Source of the DNA: an uncultured Acidobacteriota bacterium
GTDB lineage: Bacteria > Acidobacteriota > Terriglobia > Bryobacterales > Bryobacteraceae
Length of the DNA stretch: 64,000 nucleotides
Assembly (NCBI GenBank): GCA_902826685.1
Contig: CADEFT010000009.1
Span: 1 to 64,000, forward strand
Reading direction: 5' to 3'
Every line of letters begins with the position of its first letter. The stretch's first letter is position 1. The notes under the pieces were generated by a model. It did no database searches. It had not been told where the DNA came from and saw only the letters and a program-made list of their open reading frames with translations. This document shows, in pieces, positions 28,575-37,702 of this stretch. The translations under genes and the position numbers were made by a program.

Positions 28575-29526
28575 GGTCCGTGGCCCGCGGCGCGTAATAG
28601 CCCCGTTTGGCCCGTATCACCAGGTCCTTCCGCGCCCGCGTCTTGATCTCCACGGTGTGATAAAGCCCGTCGGTGTGCAGCGGCTCGGGACGGTACAGAA
28701 GGTTGTACTGCGACCGCAGCTCGTTGGCGATGTTCTCAAACGACTGCGTGAGGTCTTCCACCTTGAAGGGGAACAGCGCCAGCCCGCCCGTTTCCTGCGC
28801 CAGGTATTTCAGCAGCTTATCGCCGTCGCTTTCAATGCGCGTGATGTTGGTCGAAATCGTGTAGATCGCCGCTTCCGCCTTCTGCGCCATCTCGAGCGCC
28901 TGTTCCCGCGTGTAGCGGCTCTGGTTATCCTCGCCATCGGAAAGAATGACCACGGCGCGGCGGAACTTATGCCGCGGCTGATCGGCCATGAGGCGCTCTT
29001 TGCAGGAGTTGAAGATCGCGTCATAGAGCGCCGTGCCGCCGCCCGGCCGCAGATCGCGAATCGCCTTCACCAGCTTCTCGTGATCGGCGGTGAGGTCGCT
29101 CACCAGCTCGGCGGCGGTATCGAAACTGACGATCATGGCGCGGTCGGCGTTGGGACGCAGCAGGTTATTCAGAAACTCGATGGCCGCTTCCTGCTCAAAG
29201 CGGAACCGGTCGCGCACCGAATTGCTGGTGTCGATCAAAAGCGCCAGCCGCAGCGGCAGATCGCTTTCCGCCGTGAACTCCAGAATCTGCTGGCGCTTCT
29301 TCTTTTCGTACACCTCGAAGTCTTCCTGCACCAGATTCGTCACGAAGCGCCCGCGCTTGTCGGAGACCGTGAACAGAATATTGACGCGCGTCACGTCGAG
29401 TTTGATGACCTGGTCGCGGTCGACGACCGCCTTGGTGGCGGGCGCTTGCGCGAAAGACGGCAACTGGGCGGCGGCGCCCAACAGGGCACCGGCGGCGGCG
29501 CGGCGGGAAAGACCGGAATGTTTCAT
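28570..29526 (-). CDS. Exported VWFA-domain protein of the acidobacterial TIGR03436 type
   Basis: Encodes 318 residues from [19 protein letters not shown], a twin-arginine-like export signal. It begins with the [38 protein letters not shown] pattern of the VWFA-related acidobacterial family, then a von Willebrand A domain whose MIDAS is [11 protein letters not shown] (DxSxS) plus a later [11 protein letters not shown] domains bind proteins through a metal ion; these exported ones are probably surface or periplasmic adhesion modules. The frame continues upstream to 29787 without a convincing start. It is 31 bases upstream of recA on the same strand. Confidence 0.88.
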   Translation of the reverse strand: MKHSGLSRRAAAGALLGAAAQLPSFAQAPATKAVVDRDQVIKLDVTRVNILFTVSDKRGRFVTNLVQEDFEVYEKKKRQQILEFTAESDLPLRLALLIDTSNSVRDRFRFEQEAAIEFLNNLLRPNADRAMIVSFDTAAELVSDLTADHEKLVKAIRDLRPGGGTALYDAIFNSCKERLMADQPRHKFRRAVVILSDGEDNQSRYTREQALEMAQKAEAAIYTISTNITRIESDGDKLLKYLAQETGGLALFPFKVEDLTQSFENIANELRSQYNLLYRPEPLHTDGLYHTVEIKTRARKDLVIRAKRGYYAPRATDL

Positions 29527-29890
29527 GGGGCTGCCTTTCCCCTCTAGTGTAGTCCTTCGGGCCGGACCGCGAAGGCCGAGCCCCATGCGGGCCACTTGAG
29601 GCGATTGCCAGAATCTTCGAATGCAAATGGCGGAAGATGGCGGCAAGACGCTTTCGAGGACTCGCCCGCGAATCGGCGTGCGCGGGCAGTGTCCCTTGAA
29701 TATCATGAGGGTGCCCGCGCACCCTTGCGGGATAGTTAGTGCTTGACAAAAAAATGTAATCGAAGAATAATAAGAGCGTTCCGGCATTGCTAGTTAGATA
29801 CATGCTGCGATAAACTGTCAGCCATTCGACACAAAGGATCCCCAATAAGGGGTGAATAGTACAGAATGAGGATGTGGAGGAACCCAGCAA
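29527..29890. other. AT-richer intergenic region upstream of the poly-G metzincin
   Basis: About 364 bases between divergent genes. It contains an inverted repeat GGGTGC-CCGC-GCACCC (29709-29724), the promoter listed below, and an AT-rich leader of ~115 bases before the ATG at 29891, with GGAGGA near 29876 as ribosome site. I see no RNA gene or coding frame with protein-like composition. Confidence 0.55.
29743..29771 (+). promoter_or_regulatory. Near-consensus sigma-70 promoter
   Basis: A perfect -35 box TTGACA (29743-29748) and a -10 box AATAAT (29766-29771, one mismatch) are spaced by exactly 17 bases. The GGGTGC/GCACCC inverted repeat lies just upstream at 29709-29724 and could be an operator. 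It drives the repeat-bearing metzincin gene starting at 29891. Confidence 0.68.
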
Positions 29891-30097
29891 ATGAAGTCTA
29901 AGCTCTTTACAGTTTGTGCACTCTGCGTCAGTGGTGTTTATGGCCAGTCTCCCATTTCGCGAGGTTCGCAGCCGGTCACCCCGACGGAATACGCCGATTC
30001 TGCCATCGCTTTTGATTTCGATGGAGCAGGCTTGCTTCGCGGTGACGAACGATTACTATCGCCGCTGCCGGGGGGGGTAGCGCTGTATTTGTTGTAA
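29891..30097 (+). CDS. Signal-peptide part of a frameshifted secreted metzincin
   Basis: Sixty-eight codons beginning MKSKLFTVCALCVSGVYG, an export signal, then a short mature part ending in LLSPLPGG at a run of eight G residues (30070-30077). Beyond the G-run this frame soon stops, while a different frame that is open from 30043 continues directly into the protease below with fitting sequence (GGGSAVFVVKRFERRG). One extra G, or loss of two, would fuse them. So this is the N-terminus of the next entry, separated by a real mutation, a reversible slippage site or a sequencing error. Confidence 0.65.
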   Translation: MKSKLFTVCALCVSGVYGQSPISRGSQPVTPTEYADSAIAFDFDGAGLLRGDERLLSPLPGGVALYLL

Positions 30098-30129
30098 AGA
30101 GGTTCGAACGAAGAGGCGCTCACGACGCA

Positions 30130-32289
30130 TTGTGGGTTGGCACGGCTTTGGGGTCTGTGGACAGCGAAGTCGTCCTGACGTTGAAGAGCGGCTATCTGGC
30201 GGGGTTGGCTCGAATTGGCAGCCAAACTTATTCGATCAAACCGACTGCGACCACGCATGTCGTCGAAAGGATTGTGCCGAGTCGCTTTCCTCCTTGTGGC
30301 GTAGGAAGAACTCCCGTTCTTGGTGCGGTACCACAAGCGAATGCAGCAGCGAATCGGCAAATCGGTTCGGAAAATAATTTGCCTTTGAACATCCGTGAAG
30401 TCGCTCGATATGGCAACTTAGAACCGTCTGACGAGCGGTCGGTCTCCGCCGGTGATACGGTTGTCGATCTCCTTTCGGTGTATACCCCGCAGGCACGGGC
30501 TGCGGCGGGCGGACATTCCCAAATTCAAACTGAAATACAGAACGCCGTGGACTTGGCGAATCAAGGGTTCAAAAATAGCCAAAATAGCCCCAATGGCCCG
30601 GTCCTTGCCGGATTTCGTCTCGTACACACTCAAGAGATTGCCTACAACGACGCCAATAATCTCACTGCGGACCTGAATTGGGCGTTGTCCGACGCGGCGT
30701 TGTCAGCGCTTCGCAATCAATATGGTGCCGACATGGTGTCCTTGATTGTGAATGGGGGTAGTTCCTGTGGTATTGCCCCTGTCATGCGATCCGTTGGGCT
30801 CAGCTTTGCGCCCTATGCCTTTCAAGTAACTAGGCGAGGATGCTTTAACGACCTCACTTTCGCGCACGAACATGGTCATAATTTAGGAATGGAGCACAAT
30901 TTTGAGGATGCGGGAATAGCGCGAAGTTCCGCTTCTTATCCGTGGTCTTTTGGACATCGGGTCGCCGGGTCCTTCCGGACGATTATGTCTTACGAATGCC
31001 CGGCTGGTGGCTCCTGCATGCGGCAAAACTATTTTTCCAATCCGAACGTGCTCTTTAGCGGAACACCAACGGGTGTTGCCAATCTCGCCGAGAACGCACG
31101 CACCGCAAGCCTTACAGTTCCGGTTGTCTCCGCATTCCGGGCCGAGTCAGGACTTCACTTCGTTCCGGTCCCGCCTTGCCGCGTTGTGGATACGCGCTAC
31201 GCCAATGGCGATCTCGGTAGCCCAATCATCTCCGCCGGCACATACCGTGAATTCCCCTTTTTATCCTCCTCCTGTGGAATTCCCACTCAAGCCAGGGCCT
31301 ATTCGATCAATGCAACGGTCGTTCCCAGCGAGCCGTTGGCTTTTCTAACAATATGGCCTACCGGACTGGCACAGCCGACGAACGTATCGACGCTGAACTC
31401 CTTTGATGGACGCATCAAGGCTAATGCCACTGTGGTTTCTTCCGGTGGTTCGGGCAGAATCAATGTGTACGCAACCAACACCACGCATGTGATTCTCGAC
31501 ATAAATGGCTATTTTGTACCTCCGGGAACCCATCCAAACGCCTTGGCCTTCTATCCCGTTACTCCCTGCCGGGTATTGGACACTCGATATCCTAACGGTC
31601 CTCTTGGTGGACCGATCATGCCTGACGCGTCCTCCCGATCCTTCCCGGTTCGCTCAACCTGCGGGCTGCCTTCGTCCGCCCAGGCATATTCCCTTAATGC
31701 AACTGTCGCCCCTACAATCGCATTAGCCTTCCTGACGCTTTGGCCAACCGGGCAAGGCCAGCCATTGGTGTCAACTCTCAATGCCTACCAGGGTGGCTTT
31801 GTCGCCAACGCCGCTCTGGTTCCCGCTGGAACGAGCGGTGATGTGAGCGCTTTCGTCTCAAACCAATCGCATTTGATTCTCGATGTGAATGGGTATTTTG
31901 CGCCGCCTGGATCGCCCGGCGCTTTGCAATTCTACAGTGTGCCTCCGTGCCGCGTATCGGACACTCGCTATCCTACCCATCCACTGGGAGGCCCGATAAT
32001 GGCTGCCGCCCAATCGCGCTCCTGGCCAGTATCCACAAGCCTTTGCGGTTGGCCGGCTACGCCTCCATCCGCCTATTTATTGAACGCCACAGTCATTCCT
32101 CAGCCGGATCTCGCCTTCCTGAGTCTTTGGGCTTCGGGGACACAACCATCTGTATCCACGCTAAACGCTACTGGGGATCCAGTAGTGTCCAATATGGCAA
32201 TTGTCCCGGCCAGTTCCGGCTCTATCGCCAGTTTTACATCCAATCAGACGCATCTGGTTCTGGATACAAGCGGCTACTTCGCTCCATAA
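30130..32289 (+). CDS. Metzincin metalloprotease body with three C-terminal repeats (frameshifted from its signal peptide)
   Basis: A 719-codon frame, opening at a TTG, though the frame is open from 30043. The zinc site HEHGHNLGMEH is coded at 30865-30897 and a Met-turn-like TIMSYE follows, typical of reprolysin-like M12B metzincins. After residue ~341 come three ~120-residue repeats of the type seen in the 3970-7422 gene, each with PCR-x-x-DTR, a second Cys, TLN and NGYF. On its own it lacks a secretion signal; the signal lies in the other frame before the G8 tract. Codon use is less GC-biased than in the neighbouring genes. Confidence 0.75.
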   Translation: MWVGTALGSVDSEVVLTLKSGYLAGLARIGSQTYSIKPTATTHVVERIVPSRFPPCGVGRTPVLGAVPQANAAANRQIGSENNLPLNIREVARYGNLEPSDERSVSAGDTVVDLLSVYTPQARAAAGGHSQIQTEIQNAVDLANQGFKNSQNSPNGPVLAGFRLVHTQEIAYNDANNLTADLNWALSDAALSALRNQYGADMVSLIVNGGSSCGIAPVMRSVGLSFAPYAFQVTRRGCFNDLTFAHEHGHNLGMEHNFEDAGIARSSASYPWSFGHRVAGSFRTIMSYECPAGGSCMRQNYFSNPNVLFSGTPTGVANLAENARTASLTVPVVSAFRAESGLHFVPVPPCRVVDTRYANGDLGSPIISAGTYREFPFLSSSCGIPTQARAYSINATVVPSEPLAFLTIWPTGLAQPTNVSTLNSFDGRIKANATVVSSGGSGRINVYATNTTHVILDINGYFVPPGTHPNALAFYPVTPCRVLDTRYPNGPLGGPIMPDASSRSFPVRSTCGLPSSAQAYSLNATVAPTIALAFLTLWPTGQGQPLVSTLNAYQGGFVANAALVPAGTSGDVSAFVSNQSHLILDVNGYFAPPGSPGALQFYSVPPCRVSDTRYPTHPLGGPIMAAAQSRSWPVSTSLCGWPATPPSAYLLNATVIPQPDLAFLSLWASGTQPSVSTLNATGDPVVSNMAIVPASSGSIASFTSNQTHLVLDTSGYFAP
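31153..32286 (+). repeat. Three copies of the ~120-residue secreted repeat (copy set 2)
   Basis: Units begin near LHFVPVPPCRVVDTR, LAFYPVTPCRVLDTR and LQFYSVPPCRVSDTR and end ILDINGYF, ILDVNGYF and VLDTSGYF. The third copy is the most diverged: its WP(S/T)G motif has become WASG, and its second Cys has shifted relative to the other units. Confidence 0.85.
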
Positions 32290-32377
32290 CCCAGGTCTAA
32301 GGGTGCGCTCTGGAATTTCATAGAGTGGCATCATTCGCCCAGATTGAAGCAAGAAATGGCAGAAGGATTAAATTGTC

Positions 32378-33595
32378 ATGACTGGAAGAACGATCATCGC
32401 CGGCGCACTCCTGGCGGGTGCTATTTACGGCCAAAATAGCGGATTAGAATCCACATTCGTTCCCATCTACCCCTGCCGCCTCGCCGATACCCGGGAAGCA
32501 GGAATGGGAACGGCGTTTGGCACCCCCAGCCTGCCGGGTGGAAGAGTGGAGCGAAGTTTCCCTGTCCCACAGTCGGCCTGTGGCATCCCATCGCACGCCA
32601 CCGCCTATGCGTTAAACGTCACCGCCGTCCCAAAAGGTCCGCTCAGCTTCCTCACGGTGTGGCCCACCGGACAGCCACAGCCTTTCGTTTCCACTCTCAA
32701 CTCATACGATGGCCGCATCAAAGCCAACGCCGCCAACATCGCCGCGGGAGTAGATGGCGCGGTAAGTGTCACCGCCACCGATGCCACCGATGTGGTGCTG
32801 GATATCAGCGGCTATTTCACCCGCACGCCGCCGGGTCTCGCGCTCCCTTTCGGGCCGATTGTACCGTGCCGCTTACTCGACACGCGGAATACGCAATCGC
32901 CGCTAAGTCCGCATGAAACGCGGCGCATAGAGTTGTGGAGTTCGTGTGGCCTGCCCCCGTTTTTCCGCCCCAACTTCCCCACTGCCTATTCGCTGAATAT
33001 CACGGCAGTTCCCAACGGGCCCCTCGGTTACCTGTCAGTGTGGCCTTCGGGACTGGCGCGGCCGCTCATCTCCACCTTGAATTCCCCCACTGGGACCGTG
33101 GTCGCCAATGCCGCCATCGTGATGAGCGACGCGGACCAGGCCATCAACGTCTTTGCGACAAACGAAACGCACGTCGTGATTGACATGAATGCCCACTTTG
33201 GAGCATCCCCTTATCCGGGGCGCTTCCAGCCCATCACCCCCTGCCGGGCCGTGGATACGCGCCTGGCTGAAAATGGTCCCATCCTGGCAGCGGGTACGTC
33301 GCGGAGCTTCCCACTCCTGTCGTCCGCCTGCGGGCTTCCGTCCTTCGTGGCCGCCTATGCGCTCAATGTAACTGTCGTTCCCCCCGCGCCGCTTAGTTAC
33401 CTTACTGTATGGCCTACCGGTCACGCCCAACCGTTTGTTTCAACGCTGAACGCAATGGATGGCGCCGTTGTTAGTAATGCAGCTATCGTGGGGGCCGGCA
33501 CGGGCTACGCCATTTCCGTGTTCGCCAGCCACGCCACCCACGTGATTCTGGACGTGACCGGGTATTTCACTTATGGCACGCCGAACCCCGATTGA
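32378..33595 (+). CDS. Secreted protein made only of three ~120-residue repeats
   Basis: A 405-residue protein: signal peptide MTGRTIIAGALLAGAIYG followed directly by three repeat units (about 27-149, 153-276 and 281-400), starting FVPIYPCRLADTR, FGPIVPCRLLDTR and FQPITPCRAVDTR. No catalytic domain is present, unlike the two metzincins that carry the same units at their C-terminus. It begins 88 bases after the poly-G metzincin, with AGAAGGA before the ATG, and may be co-transcribed. It could be a free-standing binding or surface-layer protein; function is unknown. Confidence 0.8.
   Translation: MTGRTIIAGALLAGAIYGQNSGLESTFVPIYPCRLADTREAGMGTAFGTPSLPGGRVERSFPVPQSACGIPSHATAYALNVTAVPKGPLSFLTVWPTGQPQPFVSTLNSYDGRIKANAANIAAGVDGAVSVTATDATDVVLDISGYFTRTPPGLALPFGPIVPCRLLDTRNTQSPLSPHETRRIELWSSCGLPPFFRPNFPTAYSLNITAVPNGPLGYLSVWPSGLARPLISTLNSPTGTVVANAAIVMSDADQAINVFATNETHVVIDMNAHFGASPYPGRFQPITPCRAVDTRLAENGPILAAGTSRSFPLLSSACGLPSFVAAYALNVTVVPPAPLSYLTVWPTGHAQPFVSTLNAMDGAVVSNAAIVGAGTGYAISVFASHATHVILDVTGYFTYGTPNPD
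32456..33568 (+). repeat. Three copies of the ~120-residue secreted repeat (copy set 3)
   Basis: All of the mature protein. The middle unit is the most diverged, ending VVIDMNAHF in place of NGYF. Nucleotide identity between copies looks low enough that they are old duplications or under strong exchange at protein level only. Confidence 0.82.
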
Positions 33596-33720
33596 CGTCG
33601 GATCGAATGCCGCGAGCGGGCCGCGCCGGGCCGCCAGGGTGAAACCGGAACGGCGCGGGCAGCGTCACGAGATTTGCGCCTGCCTTGCGGTGGGCTACAA
33701 TTACGCTCGGGACCATCAGT

Positions 33721-34479
33721 ATGCGAAGTCTGCTATCCGGCGCCCTTATTTCGGCGATTTTCGCCTTCGGACAGCCGCCCGCCGAGGAAGGCGGGAAGCC
33801 CCAGTTCCGGGTGGAGCCCGGCACCAAGATCCCGCTAAGCCTCATTAAAGGCATCAGTTCGAAGGATGCCTTGGTGGGCGACACCGTGTACCTGGAGACG
33901 GCGTTTCCCGTGGTCGCCGGCGGACGCATCGTCATCCCGCCCGGCAGCTACGTGACGGGTACGGTGACTTCGGTCAAACGCGCGGGCCGCGTTCGAGGGC
34001 GCGCCGAACTGTTCATCCGGTTCGACACTCTGATGCTCGAAAATGGCGTGCTTCGCGACTTCCGGTCGCGCATGAGCGGCATGGACGGGCAGGCGGGCCA
34101 GACTTTGGACCGGCGGGAAGGCAAGGTTGTCGCCGACGGCAACAAGTCCGGCGATGCGCGAACAGTAGGCGAAACCGCGGTGGCTGGCACCTGGATCGGC
34201 ACAGTGGCGGGCAGCGCGGCGAGCCGGGCCGGGATGGGCGCCGGCGTGGGAGCGGCGGCGGGTGCGGCCGCCGGGATGGTGGGCGTGCTTCTGTCGAGAG
34301 GACCGGAAGCCGTGCTTGCCAAGGGAACCACCGTCGAAATGGTGCTCGACCGGGAGCTGATCTATGAAGACGCGGAACTCGAAATACCGCCGACGCGCCG
34401 CAAGTCCTATGCTCAGCCGATGAGCGCCGCCCCGGCCGACAACAAGGCCCCGCGCCGTCGCATTGGGCAACTTCCGTAA
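33721..34479 (+). CDS. Exported hypothetical protein with SH3/TrbI-like beta region and Gly/Ala-rich segment
   Basis: Encodes 252 residues starting MRSLLSGALISAIFAFG, an export signal. The N-terminal half reads IPLSLIKGISSKDALVGDTVYLETAFPVV...IVIPPGSYVTGTVTSVKRAGRVRGRAELFIRFDTL, a beta pattern also seen, diverged, in the LssY-C gene at 36557-37702 and reminiscent of TrbI/VirB10-type IPAGS strands. A Gly/Ala-rich region (about 155-190) could be a membrane-associated glycine-zipper segment. I do not recognise a named family. A longer start at 33685 would place residues before the signal. Confidence 0.6.
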   Translation: MRSLLSGALISAIFAFGQPPAEEGGKPQFRVEPGTKIPLSLIKGISSKDALVGDTVYLETAFPVVAGGRIVIPPGSYVTGTVTSVKRAGRVRGRAELFIRFDTLMLENGVLRDFRSRMSGMDGQAGQTLDRREGKVVADGNKSGDARTVGETAVAGTWIGTVAGSAASRAGMGAGVGAAAGAAAGMVGVLLSRGPEAVLAKGTTVEMVLDRELIYEDAELEIPPTRRKSYAQPMSAAPADNKAPRRRIGQLP

Positions 34480-34585
34480 CCTACCCTACGATCAGGGGTA
34501 GATTTCAGGGCCGGCACCCTCGATTTTCCCCGCCCGGCTCTATTCGCCCCATTCCATCAGGCCGATTGATACGGTTGCGTAGGCC

Positions 34586-36556
34586 ATGGAAACCGGCTTT
34601 TCGGAATTACAAGTCTTTATCAGCCTGGTGGTGGTGCTGGGAACGGCATTCGTCGCCCTGGTAGTGGACTATCTCAAAGGGAACAACGAGCAACTGCGGG
34701 AGCATAACGTCGAGCTCCGCACGCGCCGCGAGGAGAACGACCGCACACGCCCGCTCGAAGCGATGCAGTGGGTGCAGAATGCACTTGCCTCGTCCCGGTC
34801 CGCCACCGCGCCAGCCGCCAAGACGGTACCGGCTCGCCCGGCGGCGGCGGCAGCCAGAGCGGAACAGATCGCGCCAGCGGAGGAACCGGCCGCCGCTCCG
34901 CGTCCGGCTGTTCCTGCACCGTCCGTTGCGGCCGTGGTGGCGCAACCCGCGCCGGCCCATGGCAAGTCGTTGTGGGAGGCGCGCCGGGAAGCCCTGCGTC
35001 GGGTGTCTCCAACCGAGCCGGCGACGGCGCCAGTTGAGGAAAAGGACCGGCCCGCCGTGCAGCCGGCGCCCGAGCCTGCGATTCTGTCGCTGCTCGAATC
35101 GCTGCCCAAGCCGGAGTGGGTCGAGAAGGAACGGGAGGCCGCCGCGGCCGAGGTTGCCCCGCAGCCGGAAGTTATTTCGGAGCCGGTGACGGTGAGTGCA
35201 TCGGAAGCCGAGCCTGCCGCGCTCGAAGCCGAAGCCGACCCGGTACCGCCGGCGTTGGAACTGATTTCGCCGCCGGTGATCGAAGAGCCCGTGGCGCCGC
35301 CGGAGTTGGAATTTGTGCCCGAGCCCGCCCTAGCGGCCATCGAGGAGGAGGAGCCTGTAGAGCCGCCCGCCCCGGTGTTTATCCAACAGGCCGTGCCGGT
35401 AGTACCCGCCGTATCGGACAGCCGCGTGGATCGCGGCTGGCAGCCGAAGGCCGAGCCCGTGGTTCTCGAAGTATCGCTCGAAGCGGAGCCGGAAGCCGCC
35501 GCCGCCCCGGCCGCTCCCGAGCGCCAGGAAGCCTTTTGGAGCTATCGCGGACTGCTGGATCGGGTGGTCGAGGAACAGGAAGTACGCGTGGTTCCGGGCG
35601 CCGCCGCCGGGATCGCGGCCGGGGACCCGCCATCGGAACCGCCAGCCCCCGCGGCACCGTCACCAGTGGAACCAGTGCCGGCGCCAGTGAAGTCGCCGCT
35701 CAGCAAGTGGGCCTCGCGACTGCAGACCAATCGCGGAATGCACCAGCGCCACGAAGGTCCTTCGGGTCCGGGCAATGGGAAGCCGCCGATGCCCTCGTGG
35801 GTCGATCGCGCCCTGCAGAAGGAAGCCGAACGAACGCTGGAGCCGGTGGCGGAAGCCGCGCCCGTCGAAGCGTCCATACCCGAGCCCGAGATCGAGCCCG
35901 CCTTCGAGTTGGCTCCGCCCGTCATGGCGGAGATCCCGGCCGCGATTCCGGAACCGGAACCGGAGATCCAACCGCCGGCCGAGCCGTTCATCGAAGAACC
36001 GCAAACGGTGGAAGCCTTCGTCGAGTACATCGAAACGCCCGCCGTCCCGGTCGAGCCGGAGCCGGTGGTGGCGCCCGAGCCCGATCCGGCGCTCATCACA
36101 CCGGGCTACCACGACCGGTCGGTGCTCACGGCGCTCATGCAGAGTTCCGAGCCGGTCAACGGTGTGCTGGTCGCCATCGGCATCAACGACTATCAGAACA
36201 ACGTGGAGACCATGGGCCGCCAGGCGATGCAGGACCTGATGCGGTCGGTTGAGCGAATGATTCGCGGCCTGCTGCGCGAGGAAGATTTCGCCTGCCGCTC
36301 CAACGACGACGAGTTCATCCTGTTCTTCCCCAATGAAACGGGCGCCGCCGCACAGCGCCGGCTGACCACCATCTCGGAGAAGCTGTGGAACTTCCAGCTC
36401 CGCTCACTGAGCAGCTTCTCGGTGCTGTTCAGTTGGGGCGCGGTCGAGACCCAAGGCGATTCGTTCCCGGATGCCGTCGCCGCGGCCAGCGAGCGCATGT
36501 ATCAGACCAAGCGCAGCCGCAAGGCGACCGAGCAGCGCAAGAAGCTCGCCGGCTGA
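34586..36556 (+). CDS. Membrane-anchored Pro/Glu-rich protein with a degenerate GGDEF domain
   Basis: A 656-residue protein. One N-terminal membrane helix (about 9-29) is followed by a charged coil, then ~430 residues of low-complexity Pro/Ala/Glu sequence that should be extended and acidic. The last ~150 residues fold like a GGDEF domain: GVLVAIGINDYQNNVETMGRQAMQDLMRSVERMIR, then RSNDDEFILFFP where active enzymes have RxGGDEF, and a later AAASERMYQTKR. With Asn-Asp in place of Gly-Gly the GTP loop is altered, so diguanylate cyclase activity is doubtful and a c-di-GMP-independent scaffold or receptor role is more likely. Confidence 0.72.
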   Translation: METGFSELQVFISLVVVLGTAFVALVVDYLKGNNEQLREHNVELRTRREENDRTRPLEAMQWVQNALASSRSATAPAAKTVPARPAAAAARAEQIAPAEEPAAAPRPAVPAPSVAAVVAQPAPAHGKSLWEARREALRRVSPTEPATAPVEEKDRPAVQPAPEPAILSLLESLPKPEWVEKEREAAAAEVAPQPEVISEPVTVSASEAEPAALEAEADPVPPALELISPPVIEEPVAPPELEFVPEPALAAIEEEEPVEPPAPVFIQQAVPVVPAVSDSRVDRGWQPKAEPVVLEVSLEAEPEAAAAPAAPERQEAFWSYRGLLDRVVEEQEVRVVPGAAAGIAAGDPPSEPPAPAAPSPVEPVPAPVKSPLSKWASRLQTNRGMHQRHEGPSGPGNGKPPMPSWVDRALQKEAERTLEPVAEAAPVEASIPEPEIEPAFELAPPVMAEIPAAIPEPEPEIQPPAEPFIEEPQTVEAFVEYIETPAVPVEPEPVVAPEPDPALITPGYHDRSVLTALMQSSEPVNGVLVAIGINDYQNNVETMGRQAMQDLMRSVERMIRGLLREEDFACRSNDDEFILFFPNETGAAAQRRLTTISEKLWNFQLRSLSSFSVLFSWGAVETQGDSFPDAVAAASERMYQTKRSRKATEQRKKLAG

Positions 36557-37702
36557 TTATGGGGCGGAAAGCCCCAGGATGACCAGCATTCCATCGGTGC
36601 GAACGGCATCGCCGGTGCCGTTGTGGCTTTCCCGCGGCACTTCAGGCCGGGCCATCGAGTAGCTAAACGCCACCGCGCCGGCAAAACGCAAATCGCCAAT
36701 CACTTTTTGGCGCTCCGCATCCACGTTCGCATCCACCTTGTGTGTGAAGGTCTTCGAACTGGTGGAAAAGTCGATGCCGATGTCGTGAGTCGCGGCGGCC
36801 ACCCAGAGCGGCTGTCCTTTCCAGGTCCCCTCGGTTGGCCAGATGCGGATGTGATGCCTCTTGGCGAAGGTGTTGGTCTGTTTTTCGTAGACCAGCGCGG
36901 GCAGCCTGCCCGCGATCGCCAGGCGTGAAACGGGCGCGTGACGATACGAATGGCGCTCCGTTGCCGCCAGAAACGCCTTGAAGCCGGCACGCATGGAAAG
37001 CTGGTCCGCCGCCGTCCACCCGCCCGCTTCGAAGGCCTTGGCGATCTGCTCGCCCGTCCCGGCAAAGACGAGATTCACCCAGTCGGATGGGCGCTGCGTC
37101 CGGAAGGTCTCGGTGCGCGATGGCAGCGTTCGCAGCACCGCCGCCAGTGCGGCCGGGGCAACCGGGACAACGGGTTCATTGGCAGTCAGCACCGGCGCCG
37201 ATTCAAGACGCAACGCCAGATCCGTCCCAACCGGATAGTGAACCGAAGGCCGTTCCATTTCGCGCAGGGCGAGCTTTGAACCCTCAAGCAGCGCCAGCGC
37301 CATGGGATGGGCATGCGCCGCCGCGAGCAGCAGCAGTTCCACCTTGCCGGGCCGTTTACGGAGTCGCTCCATGGCGAGAATCGTTCCGTCTCCGGTCACT
37401 TTCTCCCGGGCGTTATCGACCTCCAGCACCCGCGCCCGGAAGGGATAGTCCACTCCTCCAACGCGAACCCGTACGAACGACAGGCGCAGCCGGCGCCGGT
37501 CTTTCGGGCCTTCCACCCGGCCGGTGACGATCGCTCCGGCTGGAATCCGCGAGCCGGATCCCACAACGACAGCGATGACTTCGGCTTGCGGCGGCCCGTC
37601 CACTGAACTCACCGCGGTGCGAAGGCGGATCCACAGGGGCGGTTCGCCAAGGGCCGTCTGCGCCGGCAGGAAGAAGACGGCGAATGCGGCGACCCAGTTC
37701 AC
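36557..37702 (-). CDS. Exported LssY-C-terminal-domain protein
   Basis: A 381-residue protein with GTG start and signal peptide MNWVAAFAVFFLPAQTALG. Residues ~25-180 hold IPAGAIVTGRVE-type beta strands that resemble the gene at 33721. Residues ~195-375 match the LssY C-terminal domain: DWVNLVFAGTGEQIAKAFEAGGW, PVSRLAIAGR, RHHIRIWPT, VAAATHDIGI and THKVDANVDAERQKV. In other bacteria this domain is attached to PAP2-type membrane proteins; its biochemistry is not settled. The start overlaps the stop of the LamG gene (GTGA), indicating coupling. Confidence 0.8.
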   Translation of the reverse strand: MNWVAAFAVFFLPAQTALGEPPLWIRLRTAVSSVDGPPQAEVIAVVVGSGSRIPAGAIVTGRVEGPKDRRRLRLSFVRVRVGGVDYPFRARVLEVDNAREKVTGDGTILAMERLRKRPGKVELLLLAAAHAHPMALALLEGSKLALREMERPSVHYPVGTDLALRLESAPVLTANEPVVPVAPAALAAVLRTLPSRTETFRTQRPSDWVNLVFAGTGEQIAKAFEAGGWTAADQLSMRAGFKAFLAATERHSYRHAPVSRLAIAGRLPALVYEKQTNTFAKRHHIRIWPTEGTWKGQPLWVAAATHDIGIDFSTSSKTFTHKVDANVDAERQKVIGDLRFAGAVAFSYSMARPEVPRESHNGTGDAVRTDGMLVILGLSAP

